DNA from: Leptospira licerasiae serovar Varillal str. VAR 010
GTDB lineage: Bacteria > Spirochaetota > Leptospiria > Leptospirales > Leptospiraceae
Reading direction: 5' to 3'
DNA: 64,000 nucleotides
Assembly: GCF_000244755.1 (NCBI RefSeq)
Contig: NZ_AHOO02000005.1
Coordinates: 186,001 to 250,000 of the forward strand
The notes under the pieces are model-generated. The model saw only the letters and a list, made by a program, of their open reading frames with translations, was not told where the DNA came from and did not search any database. Below are positions 8,011 through 14,989 of this stretch, one piece after another. Numbering within the stretch: position 1 is the stretch's first letter; each line of letters begins with the position of its first letter. A program made the translations under genes and the position numbers.

Positions 8011-8454
8011 TTAATGTCTATTCGAGTTCCAATCTTCGTAGCATTTGCTTTCGGCTCGTGGATCTAAATACCGATTTACGTTAGCCTTATCCAAGCAAGC
8101 TCGCAAAGACTCTTTCTCAATATAAGGGATTATATCGTAAAAGGAAGGTTGGCCTTTGCCACAAATCCTTTCATAGACCACCATAAATTCTCTCATTTCA
8201 CGACTATTACTGATTTTGAGGGCATCAGTGGCCGTGTGAGAAGGAACAGCTTCTAAAACTCCTTTTGCAGTTTTGACCCAGATCTTCGTAGGATCCTCTT
8301 CAACTTTCGCACTTGTGAAATCCGGTCCGGGTGAAAGGATCCCAAAATTAGGGCATTGTGCTTCGATATGTTTTGGGAGGTGTTTGCCGGATTCAATGTA
8401 GTGATCCTCAACCGCAAACATGATCCGAAAGAGCCATACAAGTGCTTCACCCAT
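8011..8454 (-). CDS. Hypothetical protein
   Basis: A 147-residue protein with an N-terminal helix (MGEALVWLFRIMFAVEDHY) and a mixed remainder containing several cysteines (34, 114, 127 and 138 approximately). No signal peptide with cleavage site, no known domain recognised. It lies on the same strand as the exported-protein operon but 143 bases upstream of it, and diverges from a possible promoter at 8534-8561. It might be the first gene of the cargo block or an independent gene. Confidence 0.55.
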   Translation of the reverse strand: MGEALVWLFRIMFAVEDHYIESGKHLPKHIEAQCPNFGILSPGPDFTSAKVEEDPTKIWVKTAKGVLEAVPSHTATDALKISNSREMREFMVVYERICGKGQPSFYDIIPYIEKESLRACLDKANVNRYLDPRAESKCYEDWNSNRH

Positions 8455-8533
8455 AGTTTATATACCTAAAGACTTATCCGATTTTATGACCCATAAAGTC
8501 GCAAAAAAGCAATATTTTTATCAAAATTTCCCC

Positions 8534-8561
8534 TTGATTTGTCCAGGCCGAAAAAGATACT
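8534..8561 (+). promoter_or_regulatory. Possible promoter for the 56-residue ORF
   Basis: TTGATT at 8534-8539 and GATACT at 8556-8561 with a 16-base spacer, ending 26 bases before ATG 8588. The -10 box is imperfect. Confidence 0.35.
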
Positions 8562-8587
8562 AAACAGACGATAAGAGATAAAATACT

Positions 8588-8758
8588 ATGTTGGATAAAT
8601 CAAATAAAGGAGAGGTCTTGAAAGAGATCCGCACTGTTCTTGAAGTTCTAGTTCACAATTCCCGCCAATTAAATTATGTCCCGATGCCTGTCTTAGTTGA
8701 CGGAGCAATGGAGAGAATCAGAGAGATAATTTCGCCACAAGGTTCGGATTATTTATGA
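8588..8758 (+). CDS. Small ORF convergent to the repressor gene
   Basis: A 56-residue frame (MLDKSNKGEVLKEIRTVLEV...) running toward the repressor gene and overlapping its 3' end by 10 bases. The product is an amphipathic helical peptide without a signal. A promoter-like pair lies upstream, but the ribosome site is weak (only AGAGAT-like purines). No family recognised. It could be a small regulator acting on the repressor by overlapping transcription, or a chance frame. Confidence 0.42.
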   Translation: MLDKSNKGEVLKEIRTVLEVLVHNSRQLNYVPMPVLVDGAMERIREIISPQGSDYL

Positions 8759-9123
8759 AAAAGAAGCCGGGCCATTTCTCGTAGGCGCTTCCATTCGTCA
8801 TCGGTCAAATTCATCAATAAGCGTAGGAAATCCTTCATCCCTTCGCGCTTTTGTAATACTCCAATCATTTCCCGAGTTTCATCTGCTTTTTTGTAAATTT
8901 CCTCAGCACTCGGGATAAACATTTCCCCTTCGCCAGTCAATAGCCAGTTTATATCGACTCGAAATTTAAAAGAGATCTTTACGATCGTTTCTTGGGAGAA
9001 TGATTTTCCTCTATTAATCACATCATTCACGAAAGCAGGGGTAACACCTATGTTTTCTGCGAATTTTCTCTGAGTTATTCCGAGGGCTTGGATAAGCAAT
9101 GCGATTCGTTCGCCCATATTCAA
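8749..9123 (-). CDS. cI/Mu-c type phage repressor (XRE HTH)
   Basis: A 124-residue protein. Residues 5-60 are a classic XRE helix-turn-helix (ALGITQRKFAENIGVTPAFV, then the recognition helix and VDINWLLTGEG, the usual end of this domain in phage repressors). Residues 70-124 are a helical charged tail, probably for dimerisation; there is no LexA-type cleavage domain. It is transcribed away from the early genes across a 142-base control region containing a perfect inverted repeat eight bases upstream of its start, so it probably represses both the early promoter and itself. ATG 9117 is an alternative start. Confidence 0.82.
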   Translation of the reverse strand: MNMGERIALLIQALGITQRKFAENIGVTPAFVNDVINRGKSFSQETIVKISFKFRVDINWLLTGEGEMFIPSAEEIYKKADETREMIGVLQKREGMKDFLRLLMNLTDDEWKRLREMARLLFHK

Positions 9124-9130
9124 ACCCCGC

Positions 9131-9159
9131 AGGTCAACATTTCTAAGAATTGTTGACCT
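9131..9159. promoter_or_regulatory. Probable repressor/Ner operator: perfect 9-bp inverted repeat
   Basis: AGGTCAACA (9131-9139) and TGTTGACCT (9151-9159) are exact reverse complements separated by 11 bases that are themselves nearly symmetric (TTC-TAA-GAA). It starts eight bases upstream of the repressor start codon. A related half site, AAGGTCAACC, recurs at 9257-9265 inside another imperfect palindrome (GTTAAGGTCAACCATTAAC), giving at least two operator-like sites around the early promoter. Confidence 0.65.
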
Positions 9160-9164
9160 TTAAA

Positions 9165-9210
9165 AAAAATACGCCTGCAGATAATTTTCATTGCAAAAAT
9201 ACGTCTATAG
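9165..9210. repeat. Direct repeats, 16 bp, phased 30 bp apart
   Basis: The units AAAAATACGCCTGCAG (9165-9180) and AAAAATACGTCTATAG (9195-9210) match at 13 of 16 positions. The 30-base period is close to three helical turns, placing both on one face of the DNA, as for a regulator or transposase-type binding site. They lie between the operator and the -10 box of the early promoter. Confidence 0.5.
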
Positions 9211-9218
9211 AGTATATA
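9191..9218 (+). promoter_or_regulatory. Early promoter candidate
   Basis: TTGCAA at 9191-9196, 16-base spacer, TATATA at 9213-9218 reading into the Ner-like frame and the early operon. It overlaps the second direct repeat and lies between the two operator-like palindromes, which is what a repressed early promoter should look like. Confidence 0.5.
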
Positions 9219-9265
9219 CGCTAATAGTTAATTAGATAGTATATCGACCAAGGTTAAGGTCAACC

Positions 9266-9538
9266 ATTAACAATTACGATTCATTAAAGCAGGAAAAAAA
9301 TTTCACTTCTGAGAATATTCATTCTCGCTTTCTCTCCGCAGAAATCAGGCGGCAAATTAAGACCGAGCTAAGATACCGATACGGAAGCATTGCGGAATGG
9401 GCTAGAATGCATGAGCTGAATTACGGTTATGTCAGCCAGGCGTTGAACGGAGTGGCCCCTGGTCATAATATACGTATTCTATTAGAGAAAGAAGGACTTC
9501 TCCAAGTACCTAAGGAGGCTAATCATGCTTCTACCTAA
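9266..9538 (+). CDS. Ner-like HTH protein; no ATG/GTG/TTG start visible
   Basis: An open frame runs from the in-frame stop at 9233 to TAA 9536-9538. The translated part SIAEWARMHELNYGYVSQAL with flanks RQIKTELRYRYG and NIRILLEKEGL is a phage helix-turn-helix of the Ner/XRE kind, in the exact place of Mu ner. No ATG, GTG or TTG occurs in frame before the HTH; the first ATG is inside it. The best candidate start is ATT at 9266, with AAGG six bases upstream, giving 90 residues. The 3' end overlaps the next start by 14 bases. Either a rare AUU start, as known in infC, or a frame broken at its 5' end. Confidence 0.5.
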   Translation: MNNYDSLKQEKNFTSENIHSRFLSAEIRRQIKTELRYRYGSIAEWARMHELNYGYVSQALNGVAPGHNIRILLEKEGLLQVPKEANHAST

Positions 9539-9935
9539 AAGGAGAGGTCCAAAGATTCCTTTCAAGATAGAACTTGTTGCGAAATCGGGGAAAACCATAT
9601 CTTCTATTTCGCACAAAAATTCTATTGATAAGTCTTTAATCTCACGCTGTTTACGGGGCCACAAAACCTCCGCACGAGTAAATTCAATCCTCCTCGCCGA
9701 ATGGGAAATCTCCGTCGCCGATGCGCGGGAAGCTTACCAAGAACACAAAGAAAGAGAAGCATTAGGAAAGCCTGTTACATTCGAAGAAGCCTTCGAATGG
9801 ATGGTCCGCAAAAGATACGATTACCGTACTAAGTTTAAAGGACTCGAAGCCTCTTGGGAAGAATTCCGTAAATCTCAATATGATCTTGTATATCCGATAT
9901 ATCGTGCGGCGTACGCTCCGAGGTTTGCCGCATGA
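9525..9935 (+). CDS. Early HTH protein
   Basis: A 136-residue protein. Residues 15-70 (IELVAKSGKTISSISHKNSI, then DKSLISRCLRGHKTSARVNS) resemble an XRE-type DNA-binding domain, weakly similar in layout to the Ner-like frame just upstream. The C-terminal half is helical with many aromatic residues. A strong ribosome site AAGGAGG at 9512-9518 serves ATG 9525. The next gene starts within its stop region (ATGA overlap), so it is part of the early operon. Confidence 0.65.
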   Translation: MLLPKRRGPKIPFKIELVAKSGKTISSISHKNSIDKSLISRCLRGHKTSARVNSILLAEWEISVADAREAYQEHKEREALGKPVTFEEAFEWMVRKRYDYRTKFKGLEASWEEFRKSQYDLVYPIYRAAYAPRFAA

Positions 9936-10192
9936 ACACCGTCGATCGGATCCGTTTCTTACGCCAAGCAATCTATACTAAACTTTGTGAGGACGTTATC
10001 CGCGATATATCTAAAGAACTAGACCCAGACGGGAAATTGAGATACCGCAAACTTTCCGACAAAGCCATCATTCGCGCGGCGATGGCAGAAACGTATATTG
10101 AGCAACATGGAGAGAGAGCAGATTACGAAGAATGGCAGAACAAGGAACTTATAGAAGCTATGATCCGAGATGAGCGGGAGTTAGAAATATGA
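9932..10192 (+). CDS. Early hypothetical protein, 86 aa
   Basis: A charged helical protein (MNTVDRIRFLRQAIYTKL...). No family recognised. It overlaps the previous stop by four bases (ATGA) and its own stop overlaps the next start by four, so it is surely translated with its neighbours. Confidence 0.6.
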   Translation: MNTVDRIRFLRQAIYTKLCEDVIRDISKELDPDGKLRYRKLSDKAIIRAAMAETYIEQHGERADYEEWQNKELIEAMIRDERELEI

Positions 10193-10443
10193 AAGAAAAG
10201 CATCCGCTTAAATTCAGAAAAGCCCTTATACATTCCGGTCTCTCTGAAACCGAGTTTCGGGTTTATTGGAATCGAGTTCATGATCTCCAAAAGGATAAAC
10301 TGAGCGCGAAAGAGTTGGCTTTACTCATAACGATCGAAGTGGAAATGAGGCCAGCCTCGATGGATCCAAATCCAGCGGCACAATATAAGAAAAACGAGAT
10401 GCTCCCCGATAAAGAGAAAAGGTTTTTCGAGGCGATTGTATGA
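10189..10443 (+). CDS. Early hypothetical protein, 84 aa
   Basis: A helical protein with the phrase LIHSGLSETEFRVYWNRVHD, somewhat like small phage regulators, but no family recognised. It overlaps its upstream and downstream neighbours by ATGA junctions. Confidence 0.6.
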   Translation: MKEKHPLKFRKALIHSGLSETEFRVYWNRVHDLQKDKLSAKELALLITIEVEMRPASMDPNPAAQYKKNEMLPDKEKRFFEAIV

Positions 10444-10577
10444 AGTATTACGTTTACTTGCAACCTCCACAGCTTCACTACAAAAAGCCTACTGTTTGGA
10501 GTAAGATCAAAGATTTCCTCTTCGGACAGGAAGAGAACGGAAATTTTCAAAATACCAGGAGAGCGTATCGGCAATGA
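10440..10577 (+). CDS. Small early protein, 45 aa
   Basis: ATG 10440 overlaps the previous stop (ATGA) and its own TGA at 10575-10577 overlaps the next ATG at 10574, so it is framed by coupled genes on both sides. The product begins MKYYVYLQPPQLHYKKP and is basic and aromatic. No family recognised. The double coupling makes a real gene likely despite the length. Confidence 0.6.
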   Translation: MKYYVYLQPPQLHYKKPTVWSKIKDFLFGQEENGNFQNTRRAYRQ

Positions 10578-10768
10578 CAAGTTCTGCCAACATTCTCCTA
10601 AAACCATGCCCGCGATGTGGAGCTACGAAGCCTTATTCAGGAGAAAGACTATTTCCTTCGATTGGTTGGGGATTCGTTATATCCTGCTTAAATTGTTTTG
10701 CGGAGACGAAGCCTTTCGAAACTCCCCAAGAAGCGATGTCAGCTTGGAATAGCGGAGAGCTAGCTTGA
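10574..10768 (+). CDS. Lar-like restriction alleviation protein
   Basis: A 64-residue protein with two CxxC pairs, CPRCG at 12-16 and CLNCF at 38-42, and the characteristic tail FETPQEAMSAWNSGE. This is the layout of the Lar family (restriction alleviation, first known from Rac prophage), which modulates type I restriction-modification of the host. It would protect the incoming or replicating phage DNA and fits beside the two phage methyltransferases further right. Four-base overlap with the preceding gene. Confidence 0.75.
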   Translation: MTSSANILLKPCPRCGATKPYSGERLFPSIGWGFVISCLNCFAETKPFETPQEAMSAWNSGELA

Positions 10769-10786
10769 GGATTGGAGGTCGAGAAA

Positions 10787-11017
10787 ATGCTTAAACAAAC
10801 TTCCGAAATCATACTTGCTCGGCATTCCGTTATAGAAGGATTACTCGCCGTTGGCCTAACGAACATGACAGAAGTCGCAAAAACGATGATCGATTCGAAT
10901 GTATGCCACATGGCATTTTTGAAGAAGAACGGATTACTACAAGATTACGAGGAATTTGTCAACGAACTCAAGATAGATATAAACACGGAGGAACAGAATG
11001 TCAAAAACAAAGACTAA
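10787..11017 (+). CDS. Early hypothetical protein, 76 aa
   Basis: A helical protein (MLKQTSEIILARHSVIEGLL...). I chose ATG 10787 because GGAGGT at 10774-10779 precedes it at good distance; an in-frame TTG at 10772 sits before that site. No family recognised. The 3' end overlaps the next gene by 20 bases. Confidence 0.6.
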   Translation: MLKQTSEIILARHSVIEGLLAVGLTNMTEVAKTMIDSNVCHMAFLKKNGLLQDYEEFVNELKIDINTEEQNVKNKD

Positions 11018-11978
11018 GGAGCAAAAGGCAGTAAAACAAACCACCAAGCCCGAAAAGAAAAAAGCAATCGAAAAGGCTTGGAAAGAGGAAGGAGGAGAAA
11101 TTGAGGTAAGTAAACCCTCGGAAATATCTCTTCCAGAATCGAATTCTATAGTTCCGCTTGTCACACCGGAACAGAGAAGAACAAGACTCAACTATCTAAT
11201 GAGCCAAATCGGAGCCGGAACCGAAATGATTCGGGTCGGACAAGAAACGGTTCTCGTAGCTCTTGCCGAAATCAACCGGGAGCAACTTTATTTGGAAGTT
11301 CCAGGCTGTAACGGAATGGAGCAATTCGTAAATGAGAATACAGTCTTCGAATGGTGGAAGATCGAAAAAGCTCTTCCTGCGGTAAATAAACTTTTCTCTT
11401 CTGAGATCAACCGGAAGTCTTTAAACGGAAAGAGCGACAAAGTTCTTCTTCGTTTGATTGAAGGGTTGAAGGAAGAGAATGCACTTTTCGAAGAAGGCGA
11501 AGTTCGTTTTCCAGATGGTCGAGTGATGAATCTTTCCGATTTCGAAAAAAGCCTTATATCAAAGAATCAAAAGGAAATCTCAAAACTACTTTCGGAGAAA
11601 GATAAGAAGATCGGGGATTTGGAAAACCAAGTCTCGAACACACAAAAAGAGGCCGCGACCTATAAGGACCTGGTAACGGATCTTACAAAAATTGTGGACG
11701 ACCAGACTCAAGAAACGGGGATTTCTCCCGAGGTTCGAAAAGCATTTCGAGAGAGAAAGGAACTTTCTGGGATCCTAACGGACGTGTTAAATTCGATTCA
11801 AGCTCAGGCGGATATCATATTTGCCGCTCATGACGCGGATCTTTCAAAACACGAGCATAGTTTAGAAAACGGTAAAGTAGTTTCCCTCTTCCTTACTTCG
11901 ATTTCCGGAATTTATAAATCCGTACATGAGAAGTGGGCGGATTGTCTACCGGTTCCGATGGCGGAGGATCTTGGATGA
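10998..11978 (+). CDS. Early coiled-coil protein upstream of transposase
   Basis: A 326-residue protein. Residues 1-45 are a Lys/Glu-rich disordered tail. Residues 58-190 hold a helical domain (YLMSQIGAGTEMIRVGQETV and following) similar in feel to DUF3102-type phage proteins. Residues 190-240 form a coiled coil (KDKKIGDLENQVSNTQKEA). The C-terminus is helical. No enzyme motif seen. It is joined to the transposase gene by an ATGA overlap at 11975. A role in regulating transposition or as a DNA-binding accessory is possible but not shown. Confidence 0.65.
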   Translation: MSKTKTKEQKAVKQTTKPEKKKAIEKAWKEEGGEIEVSKPSEISLPESNSIVPLVTPEQRRTRLNYLMSQIGAGTEMIRVGQETVLVALAEINREQLYLEVPGCNGMEQFVNENTVFEWWKIEKALPAVNKLFSSEINRKSLNGKSDKVLLRLIEGLKEENALFEEGEVRFPDGRVMNLSDFEKSLISKNQKEISKLLSEKDKKIGDLENQVSNTQKEAATYKDLVTDLTKIVDDQTQETGISPEVRKAFRERKELSGILTDVLNSIQAQADIIFAAHDADLSKHEHSLENGKVVSLFLTSISGIYKSVHEKWADCLPVPMAEDLG

Positions 11979-13777
11979 AAGTCTTAGATCTCGGTATCGT
12001 TATGCCGCTTTATCGCGAGTGGAACTACGCAAAAACTGTTGTAAAGAACGCGAAAGTCCGAGGTGAGATCGTGAAAAAAGCGATGTCCATTCTCGGACTT
12101 TCTAAGCCCAGAGTATACGACGTTTTTCATAGGCTCGAAAAAGGAGAATCGGTTGTCTCCGTTGCTAAGGTCGACCGCAAAAAAACAGGATCCCGACTTG
12201 GAAATTCGGAACAAGAACTTAGAGAAAAGGAGGGATTCATTCTCTCCGAACTCATGTATTCCGGAGAAGTCTTACACGAACAGAAGAAAGGGACCGGAAC
12301 GGAAGGAAATGCAAGAACAGTCGGATTTTCGTTGAATCGAAAATACGGGAAGTCGATGGAATTTGCAATCGAACAAGGAGAGAAGCTAGGACTTGTTCGA
12401 GCCGGAGTTTGGGATCGTTTCAAATTGGGCCGATGGCTAAACGAAAGAGGACTCGCAAGACGCCAAGTTAAACAACCTTTGGCATCCGTTTCTTGGATGG
12501 AGCCTTATGCGAATCGAGCCTGGATGATAGACGCCTCTCCATTGAATGCGGTTTATCTGCAACCAGGAGGAAAACATCTTGCGATCCGAAGAGATATAGA
12601 ATCAGGACTTACAAGGATCTACGAAGGTTCGGAAGAATCAAAACTTCGAAAGGTGCATATTTATGTGGCCGTGGATGTGTTTTCGAAAGCGTTCTTTACT
12701 TGGGCGTATGCACCGACGGCGATCGGAGAAGATTCGATTTACGGAGGAGAGAACTCTACGGATTGGTTGGACTTTCTTTCGAAGACTTTCCTAGAAAAGG
12801 AAGACGATTACATTCCCCTCCAAGGTCTTCCCGAAAAGTTATATACGGACGGTCACACCGCTTTTAAGACACTCGACCCAATTTTCGGACGTCTTGGAAT
12901 AGATAGGACCTCACATTTTCCAGGACACTCCAAAGCAAAGGGACTCGTCGAGGGAAGGATTTCTGCGATCAAACGCTCCTGCGAAGTTCGGATCACTAAG
13001 GGAATGATCTCGAATTTGGATGAATTGAACGAGCTTTTGTACCGTTATCAGATCCACAGAAACGATACAATCGGAAATTATGCGAAGTGGCTCGCGTCTG
13101 TCCAAGAGCATCCAATCAAAGCAGTAACAAAACAGAACTTAAAAGACGCAACGATCTCCGAACAGATTCGAGACGTAGATGCTTATGGATGTGTTTCGAT
13201 CGAAGCTCGGAAATATTTGCTTCGATATTCGTCCGACGAAATCGCTTTGGATCGTTGCGGTGAAGCCGTCTCGATTTTCAAGCGATATGACGGATCATTT
13301 GTCGCAGTCACCAAGGACGGAAAACACCTAAGCCTAGATGACCAAGGACCGATTGGAAGAAGCTCAGGATCCTACGAAAACATCGGAGGAAGAAAGGGCT
13401 TTAGAGATACCGAGAGAGTTAAGAATCGTAAGAAGGCTTTGAAAGGAGCAAAGATACGCGAAAAAAGTATCACACTCTCGGACGTTCTACCAGATCTTCC
13501 AGAGACTCCGTTTGGAAAATTGCATGTTCCAAAATTGGAGATGAAGACCCACACACCGGCTCCGCCTTCGGAATTTTTGACTGTTGATGAAGCTTACGAC
13601 TGGCTTGTCGAAGAGCTTGGATTTACGGGGGAAATTGAAGACGAGGAAATTGATAAGATCGTCCTCTACAATTTGAAATCTTGCAAAAAGAAAATCGGAA
13701 ACATTCCATCCCAAGAGGTTCTGGATCTTTTGGAAATGCTGAATGAGTATTTCCAAAACAAGGAGTCAGGGAAATGA
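11975..13777 (+). CDS. DDE transposase (MuA/TnsB type)
   Basis: A 600-residue transposase. N-terminal part (1-150) is DNA-binding with an HTH near KKAMSILGLSKPRVYDVFHR. The RNase H-fold core holds the acidic triad Asp186 (WMIDAS), Asp292 (YTDGHTA) and Glu326 (LVEGRIS); the 33-residue gap before Glu resembles TnsB/IS3 (DD34-35E) more than MuA, where it is longer. A beta-barrel and basic C-terminal tail follow. It catalyses prophage integration and replicative transposition. ATG 11975 was chosen over an upstream in-frame ATG at 11933 because GGAGG at 11963-11967 and an ATGA overlap support it. The AAA+ partner gene overlaps by four bases. Confidence 0.9.
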   Translation: MKVLDLGIVMPLYREWNYAKTVVKNAKVRGEIVKKAMSILGLSKPRVYDVFHRLEKGESVVSVAKVDRKKTGSRLGNSEQELREKEGFILSELMYSGEVLHEQKKGTGTEGNARTVGFSLNRKYGKSMEFAIEQGEKLGLVRAGVWDRFKLGRWLNERGLARRQVKQPLASVSWMEPYANRAWMIDASPLNAVYLQPGGKHLAIRRDIESGLTRIYEGSEESKLRKVHIYVAVDVFSKAFFTWAYAPTAIGEDSIYGGENSTDWLDFLSKTFLEKEDDYIPLQGLPEKLYTDGHTAFKTLDPIFGRLGIDRTSHFPGHSKAKGLVEGRISAIKRSCEVRITKGMISNLDELNELLYRYQIHRNDTIGNYAKWLASVQEHPIKAVTKQNLKDATISEQIRDVDAYGCVSIEARKYLLRYSSDEIALDRCGEAVSIFKRYDGSFVAVTKDGKHLSLDDQGPIGRSSGSYENIGGRKGFRDTERVKNRKKALKGAKIREKSITLSDVLPDLPETPFGKLHVPKLEMKTHTPAPPSEFLTVDEAYDWLVEELGFTGEIEDEEIDKIVLYNLKSCKKKIGNIPSQEVLDLLEMLNEYFQNKESGK

Positions 13778-14787
13778 AAGGACTCCTATCTAAACAACCG
13801 AACTTCGTACATACTCGAAATACGGACAAGATCACGAGATCGGCTTACCAAGCAGTTAAAAACAATTCCTGGCTTGCCGTAACAGGCGAAGTGGGAATGG
13901 GTAAAACCTTCTTATACAACAGCTTGGTGGAGTTTTTTTCGAGCCAACCGAATCGGTATATCCTAGTACATGCAGGGCCAGCTTGGGAAAGCGCATTATG
14001 CGGCATATCCATTCCTTTCGTAATGAAACACATGATCCGGACGATTCGTCCGGGTGAGCAGATTCCGGGAAACTTGAACGAAAGATACTTTCGTCTTCGC
14101 GAACATCTTATTTGGGCAAATAGCATCGGAAGAAAAGTGGTGCTTGTGATAGATGAGGCCCAGGCTTTGAGAATATCCGGACTGCGGGACTTAAAAAAGA
14201 TATGGGAGATTGCTTCCGGAGAATTTGATCACCTCTTTTCGATTATCATGTTTCTAAAACCGGAGACTAAAATATCCGCGATCTTCGCGGGACCAGAAAT
14301 CGGACACCGAGTGACAAGTTCATACATGGCTCCTCTGGAAAGAAGTGAGCTTCTAAAAATTGCAGAAGAAGGGTTCGGTATCAAGTTCGAAAGAGGTAAA
14401 GCCGGAGAGACTACTCGGGACCTTTTTGTTCGTGGATGCAGATGGCAAACGCCTTTGGCAGTAAAGCATATGATCGAAGGTCTGGTCTTTGCTTATCCTG
14501 AAATCCAAAGCGATCGGACTGTTCGAGAAACTCACGTTCGGAACGTATTATCCGACGGATATACGAAGATCATGCAAAGGTTAAGGATTTCACTTCGAGA
14601 GATCAAAGAAGGGATCCGACTCAGACACAAAAAACTTTTGGATAACGGAACGATACAAGCGGCCTTAAAAGGCGAAGACACTGTTTCTCCTGAAATCGTG
14701 TCCGTAGTTCGTTCCGAGTTAGTGAACCGGATCCGTGAAAAGACCAAGAAATACGACGAGTCGATTTTTTCTGAAATCGAATCATAA
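13774..14787 (+). CDS. AAA+ transposition ATPase (MuB/TnsC type)
   Basis: A 337-residue ATPase. Walker A GEVGMGKT lies at 38-45, Walker B with DEAQ (VVLVIDEAQAL) at 122-132, and a sensor-like arginine region later (SSYMAPLERS). DEAQ in Walker B and the layout match TnsC/MuB/IstB-type target-selection ATPases. It would bind target DNA, protect the prophage from self-insertion and activate the transposase. ATGA overlap with the transposase gene. The C-terminal 80 residues are basic and helical. Confidence 0.88.
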   Translation: MKGLLSKQPNFVHTRNTDKITRSAYQAVKNNSWLAVTGEVGMGKTFLYNSLVEFFSSQPNRYILVHAGPAWESALCGISIPFVMKHMIRTIRPGEQIPGNLNERYFRLREHLIWANSIGRKVVLVIDEAQALRISGLRDLKKIWEIASGEFDHLFSIIMFLKPETKISAIFAGPEIGHRVTSSYMAPLERSELLKIAEEGFGIKFERGKAGETTRDLFVRGCRWQTPLAVKHMIEGLVFAYPEIQSDRTVRETHVRNVLSDGYTKIMQRLRISLREIKEGIRLRHKKLLDNGTIQAALKGEDTVSPEIVSVVRSELVNRIREKTKKYDESIFSEIES

Positions 14788-14812
14788 ATTCATAATAAAG
14801 GAGGAAACCAAG

Positions 14813-14989
14813 GTGGTAGCAAAAAAGAAAACGAAGAAAAAGACCGTGAAAACGGCAAAGAAGAAATCTGCGGCCAAAAAGGTCGTACGGAAAAAACGAA
14901 TCCCTAAAGCCGACGTAGTCAAGTCGACTTCTAAATCGGTGACGGTGGATGTAAGCCAAGAGGAACAAGGAGGAATCGATCATGGCTAA
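14813..14989 (+). CDS. Lysine-rich histone-like peptide, 58 aa
   Basis: About half of the first 35 residues are lysine or arginine (KKKTKKKTVKTAKKKSAAKK), like a histone H1 or Hc1 tail, followed by an acidic end. GTG 14813 is the likely start: AAAGGAGG lies eight bases upstream, and the longer in-frame ATG 14735 falls inside the ATPase gene without a ribosome site. The sequence shows a strong nucleic-acid-binding polycation; a DNA-condensing role near Gam is inference. The stop overlaps the Gam start. Confidence 0.65.
   Translation: MVAKKKTKKKTVKTAKKKSAAKKVVRKKRIPKADVVKSTSKSVTVDVSQEEQGGIDHG

Noticed and set aside
8011..8454. Signal peptide on the 147-residue protein
   Set aside because: The N-terminal helix has acidic and polar residues and no cleavage site, so it was not called exported.
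14621..14983. 120-residue minus-strand frame across the ATPase end and the lysine-rich gene
   Set aside because: It is antisense to two well-supported genes and its Phe/Arg-rich product is a mirror of the lysine codons.
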